A stretch of DNA of 57,516 nt from Candidatus Roizmanbacteria bacterium RIFCSPLOWO2_01_FULL_37_12 (GCA_001789645.1 MGAG01000008.1:1-57516); one strand, 5' to 3'; numbered from the stretch's first letter, positions 31,089-40,335 are shown. Numbers and translations are program-made. The notes: generated by a model from the letters alone, not told the origin.

Positions 31089-33662
31089 TCAATGCCCCAT
31101 CAATCTTCTCAAACTCTTTGTTCCCAAAAATACCAGCGAAGACAATAATACAAAAGTCAAGTAATAATTGAAGGATACTGTCTCAGCTTTAAAAATTTCC
31201 GCAAGCAATGGTATTTTTATAATTAAAAACTGGGTAATAAAAGGGACAGAGAAAGCGACTAAGAAAATTCCGGAAATTAATTTTTTATAGTGACGGCGTA
31301 AGGATTGATGGGAAAGCCATAAATCAACAAAGATAAATGACTGAATTAACGCCAATACCGAGAAAGCCGCTGTTCTTCTAAAAACCGGTCCATCCGCAAA
31401 AATGAAATAGGATGTAAGCACAATAATAGTCGCCACCACTCCAACCGCAAAGATATATATCTTACTAAAGCCGGACAAAAGCTCTAACTCCTTTTGTGGA
31501 GATTGCTTCATCGAATGTTCTTCTCTTGGTGAAAAAGCAAGGGCTAGGGCCGGAATACCGTCGGTTACCAAATTTATATATAAAAGCTGTATTGCGTAAA
31601 AAAGATTGGGAATACCGAGAATCAGGCCGGTAATAAGGGAAAAAGCCTCCGAAACATTGCAGGAAAGAAGATACTTGACTGCATTTCTTAGGTTTTTAAT
31701 TATATTTCTACCCTCTTCAATAGCGTTAACAATCGTGGCAAAGTTGTCATCGGTGATCACCATATCAGCGGTTTCGCGCGCAACATCAGTCCCAACCAGA
31801 CCCATCGCCACACCTACATCTGCTTGCTTTAATGCTATTGCGTCATTGACTCCATCCCCGGTTACAGCTACAATTTCACCCATTTTTTGATAGAGCTTGA
31901 CTATGCGGGATTTATGAAAAGGTGTCGTTCGGGCAAAAACTTTTACATTAGGAAGTTTTTTCAGCAAATCCTCATCCGAATATTCGTCGAGCTGTTTACC
32001 GGTTAGAATTTCGTCGCCCTCATTGATAAATCCTGTCGATACTCCGATTGCCTCTGCCGTAATTTCATTATCACCCGTAATCATTACCGTTTTAATTCCT
32101 GCTTGTTTGGTTCTCTTAAGAGCTTCCAAGACTTCGGGGCGGGGAGGATCATGTATCGCAACCATACCTAAAAAAACTTGGGATGTTCCAAGTTCCAACT
32201 TCCCTGAATTTAAATTTGAATTTTGGGATTTGGGATTTATTTGTTTCTTGGAAATTGTGATTTGGGATTTATATGAAAATGCTAATATTCTTAATCCTTT
32301 CTTTGCCCACTTTTCCATCATCCCTTCTATATATTTGATTTTCGAATTTGTAAGTATTTGGGGCCTCTCTCCGATCAATATTGAATCACAAATTTCTAAA
32401 ATCGACTCGGGGGCACCCTTTGAAAAAAGAAATTTTGATTTTGAATCTTGTATTTTTTCAACCAAGACGCTCATTCTTTTCGTTATGCTGTCGAATGGTT
32501 GTTCATCTATTATTTTCCATTCTTTTCTCACCATTTCAGGGATTAAGCCCATTCTATGTCCCAGATGCAACAACGCTCCTTCAGTCGGATCTCCCAAGAC
32601 ATCATAAGTATTATGATCATGAATATAGACTAAAGAAGCCGTAGAACATAAAATGCCATCCATAAGCATTTTTGAATAGGGATGATTTGATAGACTTGGA
32701 GGCTTTTCTTCGGTATAAATTTTTTCATCCACAAAGATTTCCTTTACCTTCATTTTGTTGGTGGTGAGAGTACCCGTCTTATCTGTTGCTATTAAAGTAA
32801 TGCTTCCCAAAGCCTCAATCGCCGAAAGTTTCCGGATAATCGCTTTTCGTTTTGCCATCTCTTTTACCCCTATTGCCAAAGTGATTGTCATGACTGCCGG
32901 TAATCCTTCAGGAACTACCGCCACCGCGAGTGATATAGCCAAAAGAAATGCCGAGAAGTGTCCGGCTCCCTGATAATAATTCAGGACAAAAACTATAATA
33001 GAAAGCGTTATTCCAAAAATTCCGATAACTTTCGTTAACCCCTCAAGTTTTTTTTGCAGGGGAGTTTTTGAATCTTCTATCATTTCGATGCTTTTGGCTA
33101 TTTGTCCGAATTTAGTTTTCATGCCGGTTGAGTTGATCTCTGCGAATCCCCTGCCTTTGACTACAATTGTTCCCATATATAGCCCGTCTTTGATTTTTTT
33201 TGCTACCGGAAGCGATTCACCGGTTAAAGCCGCCTCATTGATTTCCAGATTTCTTACTTCCAGGAGTTTTGCATCAGCCGGAATTTTTGTCCCTTCCTCA
33301 ATAAAGATAATGTCACCGGGGACAAGATAGCGGCTGTCTATCTCCTGCTCTTTTCCGTCACGTATTACCCTGATCTTGGTAACTGTCATCTTTTTCAGCA
33401 TGGCAATTGCCTGTTCAGCCTTACCTTCCTGATATAATCCAAAAAGAGCATTCAAAATTACGATGCCAAGAATAAGAACCCCGTCGACTGTCTCTCCCAC
33501 AAAAAATGAGAGAGCTGCCGCAAAAATCAGGAGAATCACCAAGAAGTTATTAAACTGCTCGATAAACTTGACAATAATGGATTTTTTCCTTTGCTCCTTT
33601 ATCTCATTTAGTCCATGCTTTTCTAACAGGATTTCGACTTCGTTACTTGTAAGGCCTTTCAT
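31089..33662 (-). CDS. P-type Ca2+-transporting ATPase (P2A-like)
   Basis: Start at MKGLTSNEVEILLEKHG (33662); 857 residues. Cation ATPase N-terminal domain, PEGLPA in M4, the phosphorylation motif DKTGTLT, MITGDN, and TGDGVNDAIALKQADVG hinge; ten-helix layout with a C-terminal transport domain containing NLVTDGIPALALAF (M6 ligands). Exports or stores Ca2+ (or Mn2+). A repeat-derived insert (QITISKKQINPKSQNSNLN, DNA 32165-32275) lies just before VFLGMVAIHDPPR in the nucleotide-binding region. Confidence 0.93.
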   Translation of the reverse strand: MKGLTSNEVEILLEKHGLNEIKEQRKKSIIVKFIEQFNNFLVILLIFAAALSFFVGETVDGVLILGIVILNALFGLYQEGKAEQAIAMLKKMTVTKIRVIRDGKEQEIDSRYLVPGDIIFIEEGTKIPADAKLLEVRNLEINEAALTGESLPVAKKIKDGLYMGTIVVKGRGFAEINSTGMKTKFGQIAKSIEMIEDSKTPLQKKLEGLTKVIGIFGITLSIIVFVLNYYQGAGHFSAFLLAISLAVAVVPEGLPAVMTITLAIGVKEMAKRKAIIRKLSAIEALGSITLIATDKTGTLTTNKMKVKEIFVDEKIYTEEKPPSLSNHPYSKMLMDGILCSTASLVYIHDHNTYDVLGDPTEGALLHLGHRMGLIPEMVRKEWKIIDEQPFDSITKRMSVLVEKIQDSKSKFLFSKGAPESILEICDSILIGERPQILTNSKIKYIEGMMEKWAKKGLRILAFSYKSQITISKKQINPKSQNSNLNSGKLELGTSQVFLGMVAIHDPPRPEVLEALKRTKQAGIKTVMITGDNEITAEAIGVSTGFINEGDEILTGKQLDEYSDEDLLKKLPNVKVFARTTPFHKSRIVKLYQKMGEIVAVTGDGVNDAIALKQADVGVAMGLVGTDVARETADMVITDDNFATIVNAIEEGRNIIKNLRNAVKYLLSCNVSEAFSLITGLILGIPNLFYAIQLLYINLVTDGIPALALAFSPREEHSMKQSPQKELELLSGFSKIYIFAVGVVATIIVLTSYFIFADGPVFRRTAAFSVLALIQSFIFVDLWLSHQSLRRHYKKLISGIFLVAFSVPFITQFLIIKIPLLAEIFKAETVSFNYYLTFVLLSSLVFLGTKSLRRLMGH
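32165..32275. repeat. A/T-rich dispersed repeat in the Ca2+-ATPase gene
   Basis: GATGTTCCAAGTTCCAACTT and GGGATTTGGGATTTATTTG words; encodes SKKQINPKSQNSNLNSGKLE. Related to the repeat in the CoaD-DUF359 gene. Confidence 0.6.
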
Positions 33663-33752
33663 ATAAACATTAATTATTAAATATAGAAGATAAAATACAC
33701 ATATCAAAATTGAAATATTTGATATTTAATTTGTATTTTTGATATTTTATTT

Positions 33753-34244
33753 TTAATCTTTAATATTGAGCTTATCGTATGCTTCTTCCATCGTCTCAAT
33801 AATTTGTCCGATGATTTTTTCTGCCTCGGCAAAATTTATCGCCTTGGTATTATGGGGAAAATAATGAAATATCTGATTCCGCCCCATCTTCCAGGTATTC
33901 CAGACCTTTTCGGCAAAATCCCTGGTTACGGCTTCCTTCATCTTTTTAAATAGCGACCGATCGCCCAATCTTCCCTCAAGATTAGGGGACATCAGTTTGC
34001 CTAAGCGCAGATGGTCGGAAATATAGTCAAGATGGGAGATAAACTTCACATCTTTAAAGAGCTGTTTTAAGAATCCCTCGTAGGCTTTGGCAAAAGGAAA
34101 AACCAAAAATGAGTAGTCTTTAAAGTGATAGCTACCGTGACGAATAACATCGTTCATCAAATACTGCCCTTCCAGTATCAGATCTTTTTGCTCTTGAGAT
34201 AGATATTGCCAAAACTGGCCGTATTTATCAGGTGCTTTGTCCAC
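33753..34244 (-). CDS. HEPN-like protein
   Basis: 163 residues, all helical by appearance. MGRNQIFHYFPH near 133 has the R-x4-H motif of HEPN ribonucleases; VIRHGSYHFKDYSFLVFPFAKAYEGFLKQLF suggests the helical core. Could be a toxin of an RnlA/HEPN type, but no obvious antitoxin is adjacent. It lies upstream of the Ca2+-ATPase in the same direction. Confidence 0.55.
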   Translation of the reverse strand: MDKAPDKYGQFWQYLSQEQKDLILEGQYLMNDVIRHGSYHFKDYSFLVFPFAKAYEGFLKQLFKDVKFISHLDYISDHLRLGKLMSPNLEGRLGDRSLFKKMKEAVTRDFAEKVWNTWKMGRNQIFHYFPHNTKAINFAEAEKIIGQIIETMEEAYDKLNIKD

Positions 34245-34425
34245 TCAAATAACAATTAACAAATAACAATTAACAATTATTAATCATAACATTATCTATT
34301 GACATTGTCACTAAAAAGATTTAATCTGAAAAATATGGATGGACCAGATACTGGAACATAGTTTAGAATTAAATAATTAGTCTAAATCTATGATCGACGG
34401 AGACGGAACTGGATCTTAATTTATT

Positions 34426-34540
34426 AAAAAAGTAGGTGTCACGAGTGAGGTGTCTCTCCGAGAAGCGGATTGCGGGTATTTAGCGCAGAGCCTCGCAGGA
34501 GAGAAGGGATCACGAGTGACAGAATCTACTTTTTTAACTT
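34426..34540. repeat. E1 foldback element (intergenic copy)
   Basis: TTAAAAAAGTAGGTGTCACGAG ... GAGTGACAGAATCTACTTTTTTAA, with the body GAGAAGCGGAT...GAGCCTCGCAGGAGAGAAG shared with the acs copy. It sits immediately before the DUF4349 gene start, so it lies in that gene's leader. Confidence 0.8.
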
Positions 34541-34545
34541 AATTT

Positions 34546-35478
34546 ATGTATAGACTTTTTAATTGGATTAAAAATCATAAACTTACTTTTATCCTTCTTC
34601 TCATTGTCATTTACTTTATCTATTCCAAATTCTTTTCCACCGCGCGATCAAGGCAATTTTCGCAATTTTCTCCCTCTCAGGGATCGGTCAGCGCCCCGAT
34701 GACGGGATTTGAGGCCCGCCAGACGAGTAAACTCGGTTTCGCTGCACCCGCTATGCCGGACATCATGCCCCCCTATGAAGCCCCGCCTACCACTGACGTT
34801 GCCAACCGCATGGTCATCAGCGAATCCTACCTCTCGCTTTTGGTTAAAGACGTAAGAGCGAGTCTAAACCAGATTATTCAAACTGTCGAGTCTATGGGCG
34901 GGTACATGGTCACTAGCTACCTTAATAACCCGCAAGACGCGCCGACCGCAACCCTCACGGTCAGGGTTCCCTCAGACCAGCTTCAGTCTGCGCTAGAGCA
35001 ATTCCGCGGTCTCGCGGTAAAAGTAGTCTCGGAAAACTTATCCGGGCAGGATGTGACCGACGAATACGTAGATAACCAAGCCCGTTTGGAGACTCTGGAA
35101 AAAACCAAAGCCAAATTTGAAGAAATTTTTGACAAAGCGACAAGAATTGAAGATATTTTGAACGTCCAACAGCAGATCATTAATCTCCAGTCCCAAATTG
35201 ACGCAGTAATAGGCCAACAAAACTACCTTGAAAAAAATGCCCAGATGGCCAGACTCACAATCTATCTCTCAACCGACGAACTTGCACTCCCCTACGCCCC
35301 ATCCGAAACCTGGAGACCCGAAGTCATCTTCAGACAAGCCGTCAGATCATTAATCGGCCATCTAAGGAGACTCGGCACCGCCCTCATCTGGCTTGCTGTT
35401 TACTCAATAGTCTTGATTCCGACATTACTTCTTGTGAGATACTTCATGAGAAAGGTAAAAAATGGACAAGTTCTCTAG
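34546..35478 (+). CDS. DUF4349-domain membrane protein
   Basis: 310 residues. An N-terminal transmembrane helix (LTFILLLIVIYFIYSKFF), a Pro-rich linker, then the DUF4349 pattern: SYLSLLVKDVRASLNQIIQTVESMGGYMVTS, TLTVRVPSDQLQSALEQFRGL, VTDEYVDNQARLETLEKTK, a coiled coil to about 235, and a C-terminal helix (ALIWLAVYSIVLIPTLLLVRY). Envelope protein of unknown role. Its C terminus has a displaced second copy at 36973. Confidence 0.88.
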   Translation: MYRLFNWIKNHKLTFILLLIVIYFIYSKFFSTARSRQFSQFSPSQGSVSAPMTGFEARQTSKLGFAAPAMPDIMPPYEAPPTTDVANRMVISESYLSLLVKDVRASLNQIIQTVESMGGYMVTSYLNNPQDAPTATLTVRVPSDQLQSALEQFRGLAVKVVSENLSGQDVTDEYVDNQARLETLEKTKAKFEEIFDKATRIEDILNVQQQIINLQSQIDAVIGQQNYLEKNAQMARLTIYLSTDELALPYAPSETWRPEVIFRQAVRSLIGHLRRLGTALIWLAVYSIVLIPTLLLVRYFMRKVKNGQVL

Positions 35479-35516
35479 TCATTGACATTGACTAAAAAAG
35501 GTCTATAATAGTCAGT

Positions 35517-36845
35517 ATGATTGACTATACTTATGCCCAACTGCAAAATCCTTGGTGGGATAACCCAGGTGAGATAGAAAATGATGAAAAAATAAAGGAG
35601 TACCTAAGTCTAACTTATAAATATTGGCCTAAAAATGTATTGGATCTACCGATTCGTAATAGTGATATCAATATCATTACAGGCCCAAGACAAACAGGAA
35701 AAAGTACCGCCATTAAGCTCTACATTCGTAATTTATTGAAATCAAAATTTCCTTCGAGAGCGATACTTTTTTTTAACTGTGACGCTCTATCCAAAAAACA
35801 GGAAATTATTGATTTGATTATTGAATTCGACAGAAGAACAGTCAAAACAATCAAAGTAATTTTTCTTGATGAGGTATCCTCGATTCCTAACTGGTCTTAT
35901 GCAATAAAGTGGCTTAGTGACTCCGGCATTCTTAAAACAACTACGGTTTTTTTGACTGGTTCATCCAGTATTCTACTTAAAAGAAGTGGTGAGTTTCTAG
36001 CCGGTAGAAGAAACAAAGGTAAGAATATTCAATTTTTGCCAATATCATTTAAAGACTTTTTAAAGCTAAAAGGTGTAGATGTAAATAACAAAGGACTAAA
36101 AACACTAATACAAACAGAGCGTTTATTTGAAGAATTTTTAATTTATGGTGGTTTCTTGCGAAATATCAACAAAAAACCGCCTGAAAACGACCTCTATATA
36201 CAAACGCTGCGAAGTGACCTTTATAAAGCCCGGAAAAAAGAAGATTTTTTAAAGGAAGTTGTCAAAAAAATCCTAGCTTCTCTAACGTCACAAACCTCTT
36301 ACACGAATGTGGCGGAGGAGGCTGAACTTGGATCAAAAAACACCGCCATTGAATACTTGACTTTCTTAACTGACTCTTTTTTCCTAAAAGAAACAAAATT
36401 CTATGATATAAATCAAAATAGAGTGCTTCATAAAAAGAATAAGAAATTTTATACAACAGATCCATATCTTATTTGGCTATTCAACAGCTTTATCAGTGGA
36501 GTTTTAAGCTTTTCCGTAATGGAAAAATTTTATAACGCTCCCTCCGAAAAGGCCAAATTGGTTGAAAATTTTATTGCCTCGGAATTGAATAAATCCCATG
36601 TGGATTTTTACTATTACCAGAATTCATCCGAACTTGATTTTTATTTACCCAAGGAAAAATTAGCTATCGAAGTAAAATACAAAAACAGAATTACCTCTGT
36701 CGATCTTCAACCACTTAACAACAAGTCTATTCCAAAAAAAGTTAAAAAAATTATAGTTACAAAAAATCAGGCTCCTAATAAAACCGGAGGCATCTCTCTT
36801 ATTCCTGTCGAATTAGTCACACTATCCAGTTATTGGCCATCATAA
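35517..36845 (+). CDS. AAA ATPase with DUF4143-type C-terminal domain
   Basis: 442 residues. Walker A GPRQTGKSTAI near 63, Walker B VIFLDEVSSI near 120, sensor LTGSSS, then the C-terminal part with a winged-helix-like region and a restriction-endonuclease-like end (ELDFYLPKEKLAIEVKYKNR). This AAA_14/DUF4143 family is common in archaea and CPR and often behaves as mobile cargo; the role is unknown. It lies between the DUF4349 gene and that gene's displaced 3' end. Confidence 0.85.
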   Translation: MIDYTYAQLQNPWWDNPGEIENDEKIKEYLSLTYKYWPKNVLDLPIRNSDINIITGPRQTGKSTAIKLYIRNLLKSKFPSRAILFFNCDALSKKQEIIDLIIEFDRRTVKTIKVIFLDEVSSIPNWSYAIKWLSDSGILKTTTVFLTGSSSILLKRSGEFLAGRRNKGKNIQFLPISFKDFLKLKGVDVNNKGLKTLIQTERLFEEFLIYGGFLRNINKKPPENDLYIQTLRSDLYKARKKEDFLKEVVKKILASLTSQTSYTNVAEEAELGSKNTAIEYLTFLTDSFFLKETKFYDINQNRVLHKKNKKFYTTDPYLIWLFNSFISGVLSFSVMEKFYNAPSEKAKLVENFIASELNKSHVDFYYYQNSSELDFYLPKEKLAIEVKYKNRITSVDLQPLNNKSIPKKVKKIIVTKNQAPNKTGGISLIPVELVTLSSYWPS

Positions 36846-37131
36846 AAGTTTATTGCGCTAGGTGAATACCTCGCTTCTAGAAGCGAGGATGAATTGAGAA
36901 ATAATACTACTAGCAACAAAATACCTCGTCAATTTATTGCGAGTTATTTTATTCTACTAATAATAAATTAATAAACTGGGTATCGCCCTTATCTGGCTGG
37001 GAGTCTACTCGTTTATAATAATACCGGTATTACTATTAGTAAGTTACTTCTTAAAAAAGAAAGTAATTTAAGCTTTCATAATAATTTCTTATTGATTTTT
37101 TTATTCCTAGGACTAAAATAGTGGTAAGCTA
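36846..37131. other. Intergenic region holding a palindrome and the DUF4349 remnant
   Basis: ACCTCGCTTCTAGAAGCGAGG (36868-36888) is a perfect palindrome. Next comes AT-rich sequence, then the remnant at 36973-37071. No independent gene seen. Confidence 0.6.
36973..37071 (+). pseudogene. DUF4349 gene 3'-end remnant
   Basis: Reads KLGIALIWLGVYSFIIIPVL LLVSYFLKKKVI-stop. The intact protein has RLGTALIWLAVYSIVLIPTL LLVRYFMRKVKN: LG.ALIWL.VYS, IP.LLLV.YF and K match. The AAA ATPase gene lies between the two. Confidence 0.9.
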
Positions 37132-37809
37132 ATGAAAAGACTATTTGAGTTAATTAACAAAAATATTCTGAAGGAGTTTTTTTCTGAAAAAACTCATCTG
37201 ATCCCCACCGAGAAAGAACTTCCCATCATCACAATTTCCCGTGAGATGGGTTCGGGAGGAAGACCGATCGCCAACCTCGTTGTCAAAACGCTGGGCAAAC
37301 CCTGGAAGCTGTTTCACCGAGAGATCATCGAAGAAATCTCCAAAGAGTCTCAAATGGAAAAAAAACTGATCAAAGAGGTAGACGAGAATAAAATTCCCTT
37401 AATAGACGAGTTGGTGGCGGATTTTTTCGGCAAAAGATATCTCAATCTTTCAAATTACTATAAAAATCTGGTAAAAGTCTTGTCAACAGTTGGTCATCGC
37501 GGTTATGTAATCATCATGGGCAGGGGTGCACAATACCTTTTTCCTCAAGCTTTAAACGTTAGAATCATCTGTGAGACGGATCAACGTATTAAATGGTTAA
37601 TTGAGTATGAAAAAATAACCAGAAATGAGGCTATAAAAAGAATCGAGGATTCGGATCAAAAAAGAATCGACTTTGAAAAAGCTATCTACGGACATGATCC
37701 GCGCAAAGCCCACCACTACGATCTGGTTATCAGAACCGGACCGGAAATCAGCATCGAAGACGCCGCCGATATCATTGTCTTCGCCGCTCGCAAGAAATTC
37801 AAAATATAG
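37132..37809 (+). CDS. Cytidylate-kinase-like protein
   Basis: 225 residues. ITISREMGSGGRPIANLVVKTLG is a P-loop of the cytidylate kinase-like family (PF13189); GYVIIMGRGAQYLFP and DLVIRTGPEISIEDAADII follow the family order. Likely a nucleoside monophosphate kinase of uncertain substrate. Upstream AT-rich promoter region. Confidence 0.82.
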   Translation: MKRLFELINKNILKEFFSEKTHLIPTEKELPIITISREMGSGGRPIANLVVKTLGKPWKLFHREIIEEISKESQMEKKLIKEVDENKIPLIDELVADFFGKRYLNLSNYYKNLVKVLSTVGHRGYVIIMGRGAQYLFPQALNVRIICETDQRIKWLIEYEKITRNEAIKRIEDSDQKRIDFEKAIYGHDPRKAHHYDLVIRTGPEISIEDAADIIVFAARKKFKI

Positions 37810-37840
37810 ATATAAATTTAATGTTAGAGGTGAAGTATTT
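37799..37840 (-). pseudogene. Possible rplA 3'-end remnant
   Basis: Minus strand KYFTSNIKFISIF-stop; rplA ends KTTMSPSVKLQI-stop. K, S and the I/V-K-F/L core agree. Short and weak on its own; listed because it lies behind the small gene at 37839-38105 exactly where the other remnants do. Confidence 0.35.
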
Positions 37841-38105
37841 AAGATCTGTGTCGGGGAGGTAATGAAGTTGGAGCAGGTTGCAATTTAATTTCAAAAATTT
37901 CAATTCTTTCTCGAAGTTCTTCTTTTTGTTGTGGCGTTAAACCATTCCAAAAATTTTCGTTTAAAGGGCTAGAATTTTGAATTTGAGGCTTATTTTTAAT
38001 AACTTCATAATATATGTGTTCATTTATTTCTCTATAGGGAGAATCAAATATAAACATCAAAGTAAATGCAGTCAAAGCTAATCCTGGCCATATATTTCTT
38101 TTCAT
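37839..38105 (-). CDS. Small secreted or membrane protein, unknown
   Basis: 88 residues. Hydrophobic N terminus (IWPGLALTAFTLMFIF), then a polar part with a helix (LTPQQKEELRERIEIFEI) and a Pro/Arg-rich tail. Upstream minus-strand TTGCAT-16-TAGAAT ends six to twelve bases before the ATG. Located between rplA and the 3' end of the cytidylate-kinase-like gene. Not recognised. Confidence 0.55.
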   Translation of the reverse strand: MKRNIWPGLALTAFTLMFIFDSPYREINEHIYYEVIKNKPQIQNSSPLNENFWNGLTPQQKEELRERIEIFEIKLQPAPTSLPPRHRS

Positions 38106-38175
38106 ATGAAATAAATTCTACCAGATTTTTTCTTTAATGCAACTATAGGATACTTCATTGCGCGATTCAGAGACG

Positions 38176-39036
38176 TTAAATTTGAAGCTTTACAGAAGGG
38201 CTCATAGTGGTCTTGATGAAGGCGGAAAGAATATGATTTTTACCGATGGATGATAAGAATGCGCTGGCGTTGTCCTCTATTACTTTTTCGTCATTCGAGA
38301 TCTTCCCGATCATCTGATGAATAATTGGAGCTTTTGCTTCGGTCTTCCAGCGGACTCCCCCCTTGGAGAATTTTTTGGCGACTTCCTCAGGTTTTGGCGA
38401 AATTGTACCGGCTTTCGGATTGGGCATCAATCCCTTGGGTCCTAGCACTTTGGCAAATCTTGCTAGCTTTGGCATATACTGGGGGTGGGTAATTAAAATA
38501 TCAAAATCAAGTTTACCTTTTTCAATATCCTCCAATACTTTATCATCGACAATCTTTACTTTTGTGGTTTTACCTGTTGAATGAGGCAGTTCAACCTCGC
38601 CCTTTAATCCTATCTCGTCAACATTAAGATGTAGCTCTACGGATTCATCGAATTTGGCAAATTTAAGTTTTTTAAGCAGGCTAACCCCATCTTTTACTGA
38701 ATAAGTCTTTTTACCGTCAACCTGTTTTTTAGATTTTTGATATTTTTTACCTCTTACCTTTACCTTGATTTTTTTCTTTTTTTCCGCGTCTTTCCGCGTA
38801 ACTATCTGCGTACTATCTGCTTCTATGAGTTGTTTAGCTTTCTGCATCTTTTTAACTGCCTCTTCCCCAACCTCAACCTGTTTCATTCGTTCCCCACCCT
38901 TCATGCCTTGAGCTCTAATTTTATGATCGTCAGTTTTTTTGGCTGATTTTTTCACCGCAGAACGCATTTTTTGTTCTTCTTTTTGTTTTTTCTCTATACT
39001 CTCGTCGCCGAGTATTCGAGTTTTAACTTTTCCCAT
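38176..39036 (-). CDS. rplA: Ribosomal protein uL1 with a long basic N-terminal extension
   Basis: 286 residues against the usual ~230. Residues from about 105 are uL1: KKTYSVKDGVSLLKKLKFAKFDESVELHLNV, TGKTTKVKI, MPNPKAGTISPKPEEVAKKF. The first ~100 residues are Lys/Glu-rich, and part (EADSTQIVTRKDAEKK) is encoded by a CAGATAGTACGCAGATAGTT repeat. Binds 23S rRNA at the L1 stalk. Fourth gene of secE-nusG-rplK-rplA. Confidence 0.93.
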   Translation of the reverse strand: MGKVKTRILGDESIEKKQKEEQKMRSAVKKSAKKTDDHKIRAQGMKGGERMKQVEVGEEAVKKMQKAKQLIEADSTQIVTRKDAEKKKKIKVKVRGKKYQKSKKQVDGKKTYSVKDGVSLLKKLKFAKFDESVELHLNVDEIGLKGEVELPHSTGKTTKVKIVDDKVLEDIEKGKLDFDILITHPQYMPKLARFAKVLGPKGLMPNPKAGTISPKPEEVAKKFSKGGVRWKTEAKAPIIHQMIGKISNDEKVIEDNASAFLSSIGKNHILSAFIKTTMSPSVKLQI

Positions 39037-39064
39037 TTTTTTTCTACTACTTATAATTCAGAAA

Positions 39065-39150
39065 ATGAGGCAAATGTAATTTTTTTCACTTTCGAGGGGA
39101 CCGCGAGCTTGTCGAGCGGTGAGACTCTCGTGTGATAAAAAATTGCATTG
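39065..39150. repeat. Foldback repeat between rplK and rplA
   Basis: GGCAAATGTAATTTTTTTCAC and, at the other end, GTGATAAAAAATTGCATTGCC are imperfect inverted copies; the centre carries a CCGCGAGCTTGTCGAGCGG hairpin. Fills the gap between the two ribosomal genes. Confidence 0.65.
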
Positions 39151-39165
39151 CCGAATTTTTAACAA

Positions 39166-39588
39166 TTATTCCACATCCACTCCCATGCTTCTTGCCGTTC
39201 CGGCTACAACCCTTATTGCCTGTTGCAAATTATCCGTATTCAAATCGCCGATTTTTTCTTTGGCTATCTCTTCTATTTGAGCCCTGGTCAACTTTCCCAC
39301 TTTTTCCGTATTTGGCTTCCCCGAGCCTTTTTCCAAAGATATTTTCTTCTTGATCATGGCTGCAACCGGCGGAAGTTTGGTGATAAAAGTAAAACTTCTG
39401 TCCTCGTAAACAGTAATAACCGCCGGAATAATCTGTCCCTTCAGTTTAGTTGTCCGGTCATTGTACTCTTTGATAAAATTCATGATCGGAATTCCGTGTT
39501 GCCCCAAGGCCGGGCCAACCGGTGGAGCCGGAGTCGCAACTCCCGCCGGAAGATTCAGTTTTATAACTGTTTTTACTTTTTTAGCCAT
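39166..39588 (-). CDS. rplK: Ribosomal protein uL11
   Basis: 140 residues, normal length. [37 protein letters not shown] and the C-terminal TARSMGV with [18 protein letters not shown] are standard uL11. Binds the GTPase-associated centre of 23S rRNA. Lies between nusG and rplA as in most bacteria. Confidence 0.97.
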   Translation of the reverse strand: MAKKVKTVIKLNLPAGVATPAPPVGPALGQHGIPIMNFIKEYNDRTTKLKGQIIPAVITVYEDRSFTFITKLPPVAAMIKKKISLEKGSGKPNTEKVGKLTRAQIEEIAKEKIGDLNTDNLQQAIRVVAGTARSMGVDVE

Positions 39589-39606
39589 AATTTTTAAAAT
39601 TTTAAG

Positions 39607-39715
39607 TGACAGGTGTCAGAAAAAAAAGGGCCCAGCTAGCGCGCAGAATTTTTCCAGTTTCTTCTGGTTCGAGCACTTGCGGGAAGGAATTTTCCGACAG
39701 AATCTGTCACTTTCA
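39607..39715. repeat. E1 foldback element between nusG and rplK
   Basis: AAGTGACAGGTGTCAG ... CCGACAGAATCTGTCACTT, arms unique to the site. The body GCGCAGAATTTTTCCAGTTTC and onward is shared almost perfectly with the copy at 3213-3325. Confidence 0.8.
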
Positions 39716-39720
39716 TTAAT

Positions 39721-40335
39721 TTACAACTTCGCAACCTGTAAAAAATCTAATTCAACTGGCGTTTCTCTATCAAATATCGAGACTAAAACCCGCACTTTTC
39801 CCTTTTCTTCATCAATCGCCTCTATCGTACCCAAAAAATCAGTAAAAGGTCCTTCGGTTATCTTTACTGCCTCACCAACCGAAAACTTAGCTTTAAATTT
39901 TGGTTGCTCCTGCTGAACGAACTTCATAATAGCGGCAACCTCGGTGTCCGATATTGGTGTGGGTTTTAAACCTGCTCCGACAAATCCAGTTACTCCCTCA
40001 GTAGTTCTCACGACCAACCAAGAGTCGTCATCCAATATCATCCTGATCAAAACATATCCGGGAAATACCTTTTCGCTTGCTTTTGATTTCTTACCCTTTT
40101 TGACAACCACTATATCCCTCATTGGGATAATTACTTCGAAGATCTTCTTTTCAACTCCAAGACTCTTAATTCTTTGCTCCAGAGCGGTCTTGACTCTTGC
40201 TTCATATCCTGTCTGGACATGAATAACATACCACTTTGCATTAGAGTCTACCTGAGTAGAATTTCCTTGTCCCTCCGAAGTTCCGCTTTTAGGAACAGGG
40301 GGTGATTTTTCTTCCTGAAGCTGCTGATTTACCAT
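39721..40335 (-). CDS. nusG: Transcription antitermination factor NusG
   Basis: 204 residues. A ~30-residue polar extension, the NGN domain starting WYVIHVQTGYEARVKTALEQRI, and a KOW domain at the end (FSVGEAVKITEGPFTDFLGTIEAI). Couples RNA polymerase with Rho and ribosomes. Between secE and rplK as usual. Confidence 0.95.
   Translation of the reverse strand: MVNQQLQEEKSPPVPKSGTSEGQGNSTQVDSNAKWYVIHVQTGYEARVKTALEQRIKSLGVEKKIFEVIIPMRDIVVVKKGKKSKASEKVFPGYVLIRMILDDDSWLVVRTTEGVTGFVGAGLKPTPISDTEVAAIMKFVQQEQPKFKAKFSVGEAVKITEGPFTDFLGTIEAIDEEKGKVRVLVSIFDRETPVELDFLQVAKL

Noticed and set aside
38106-38175. Possible 3'-end remnant of the cytidylate-kinase-like gene
   Set aside because: FIARFRDVKF only loosely resembles FAARKKFKI and overlaps the rplA coding end.
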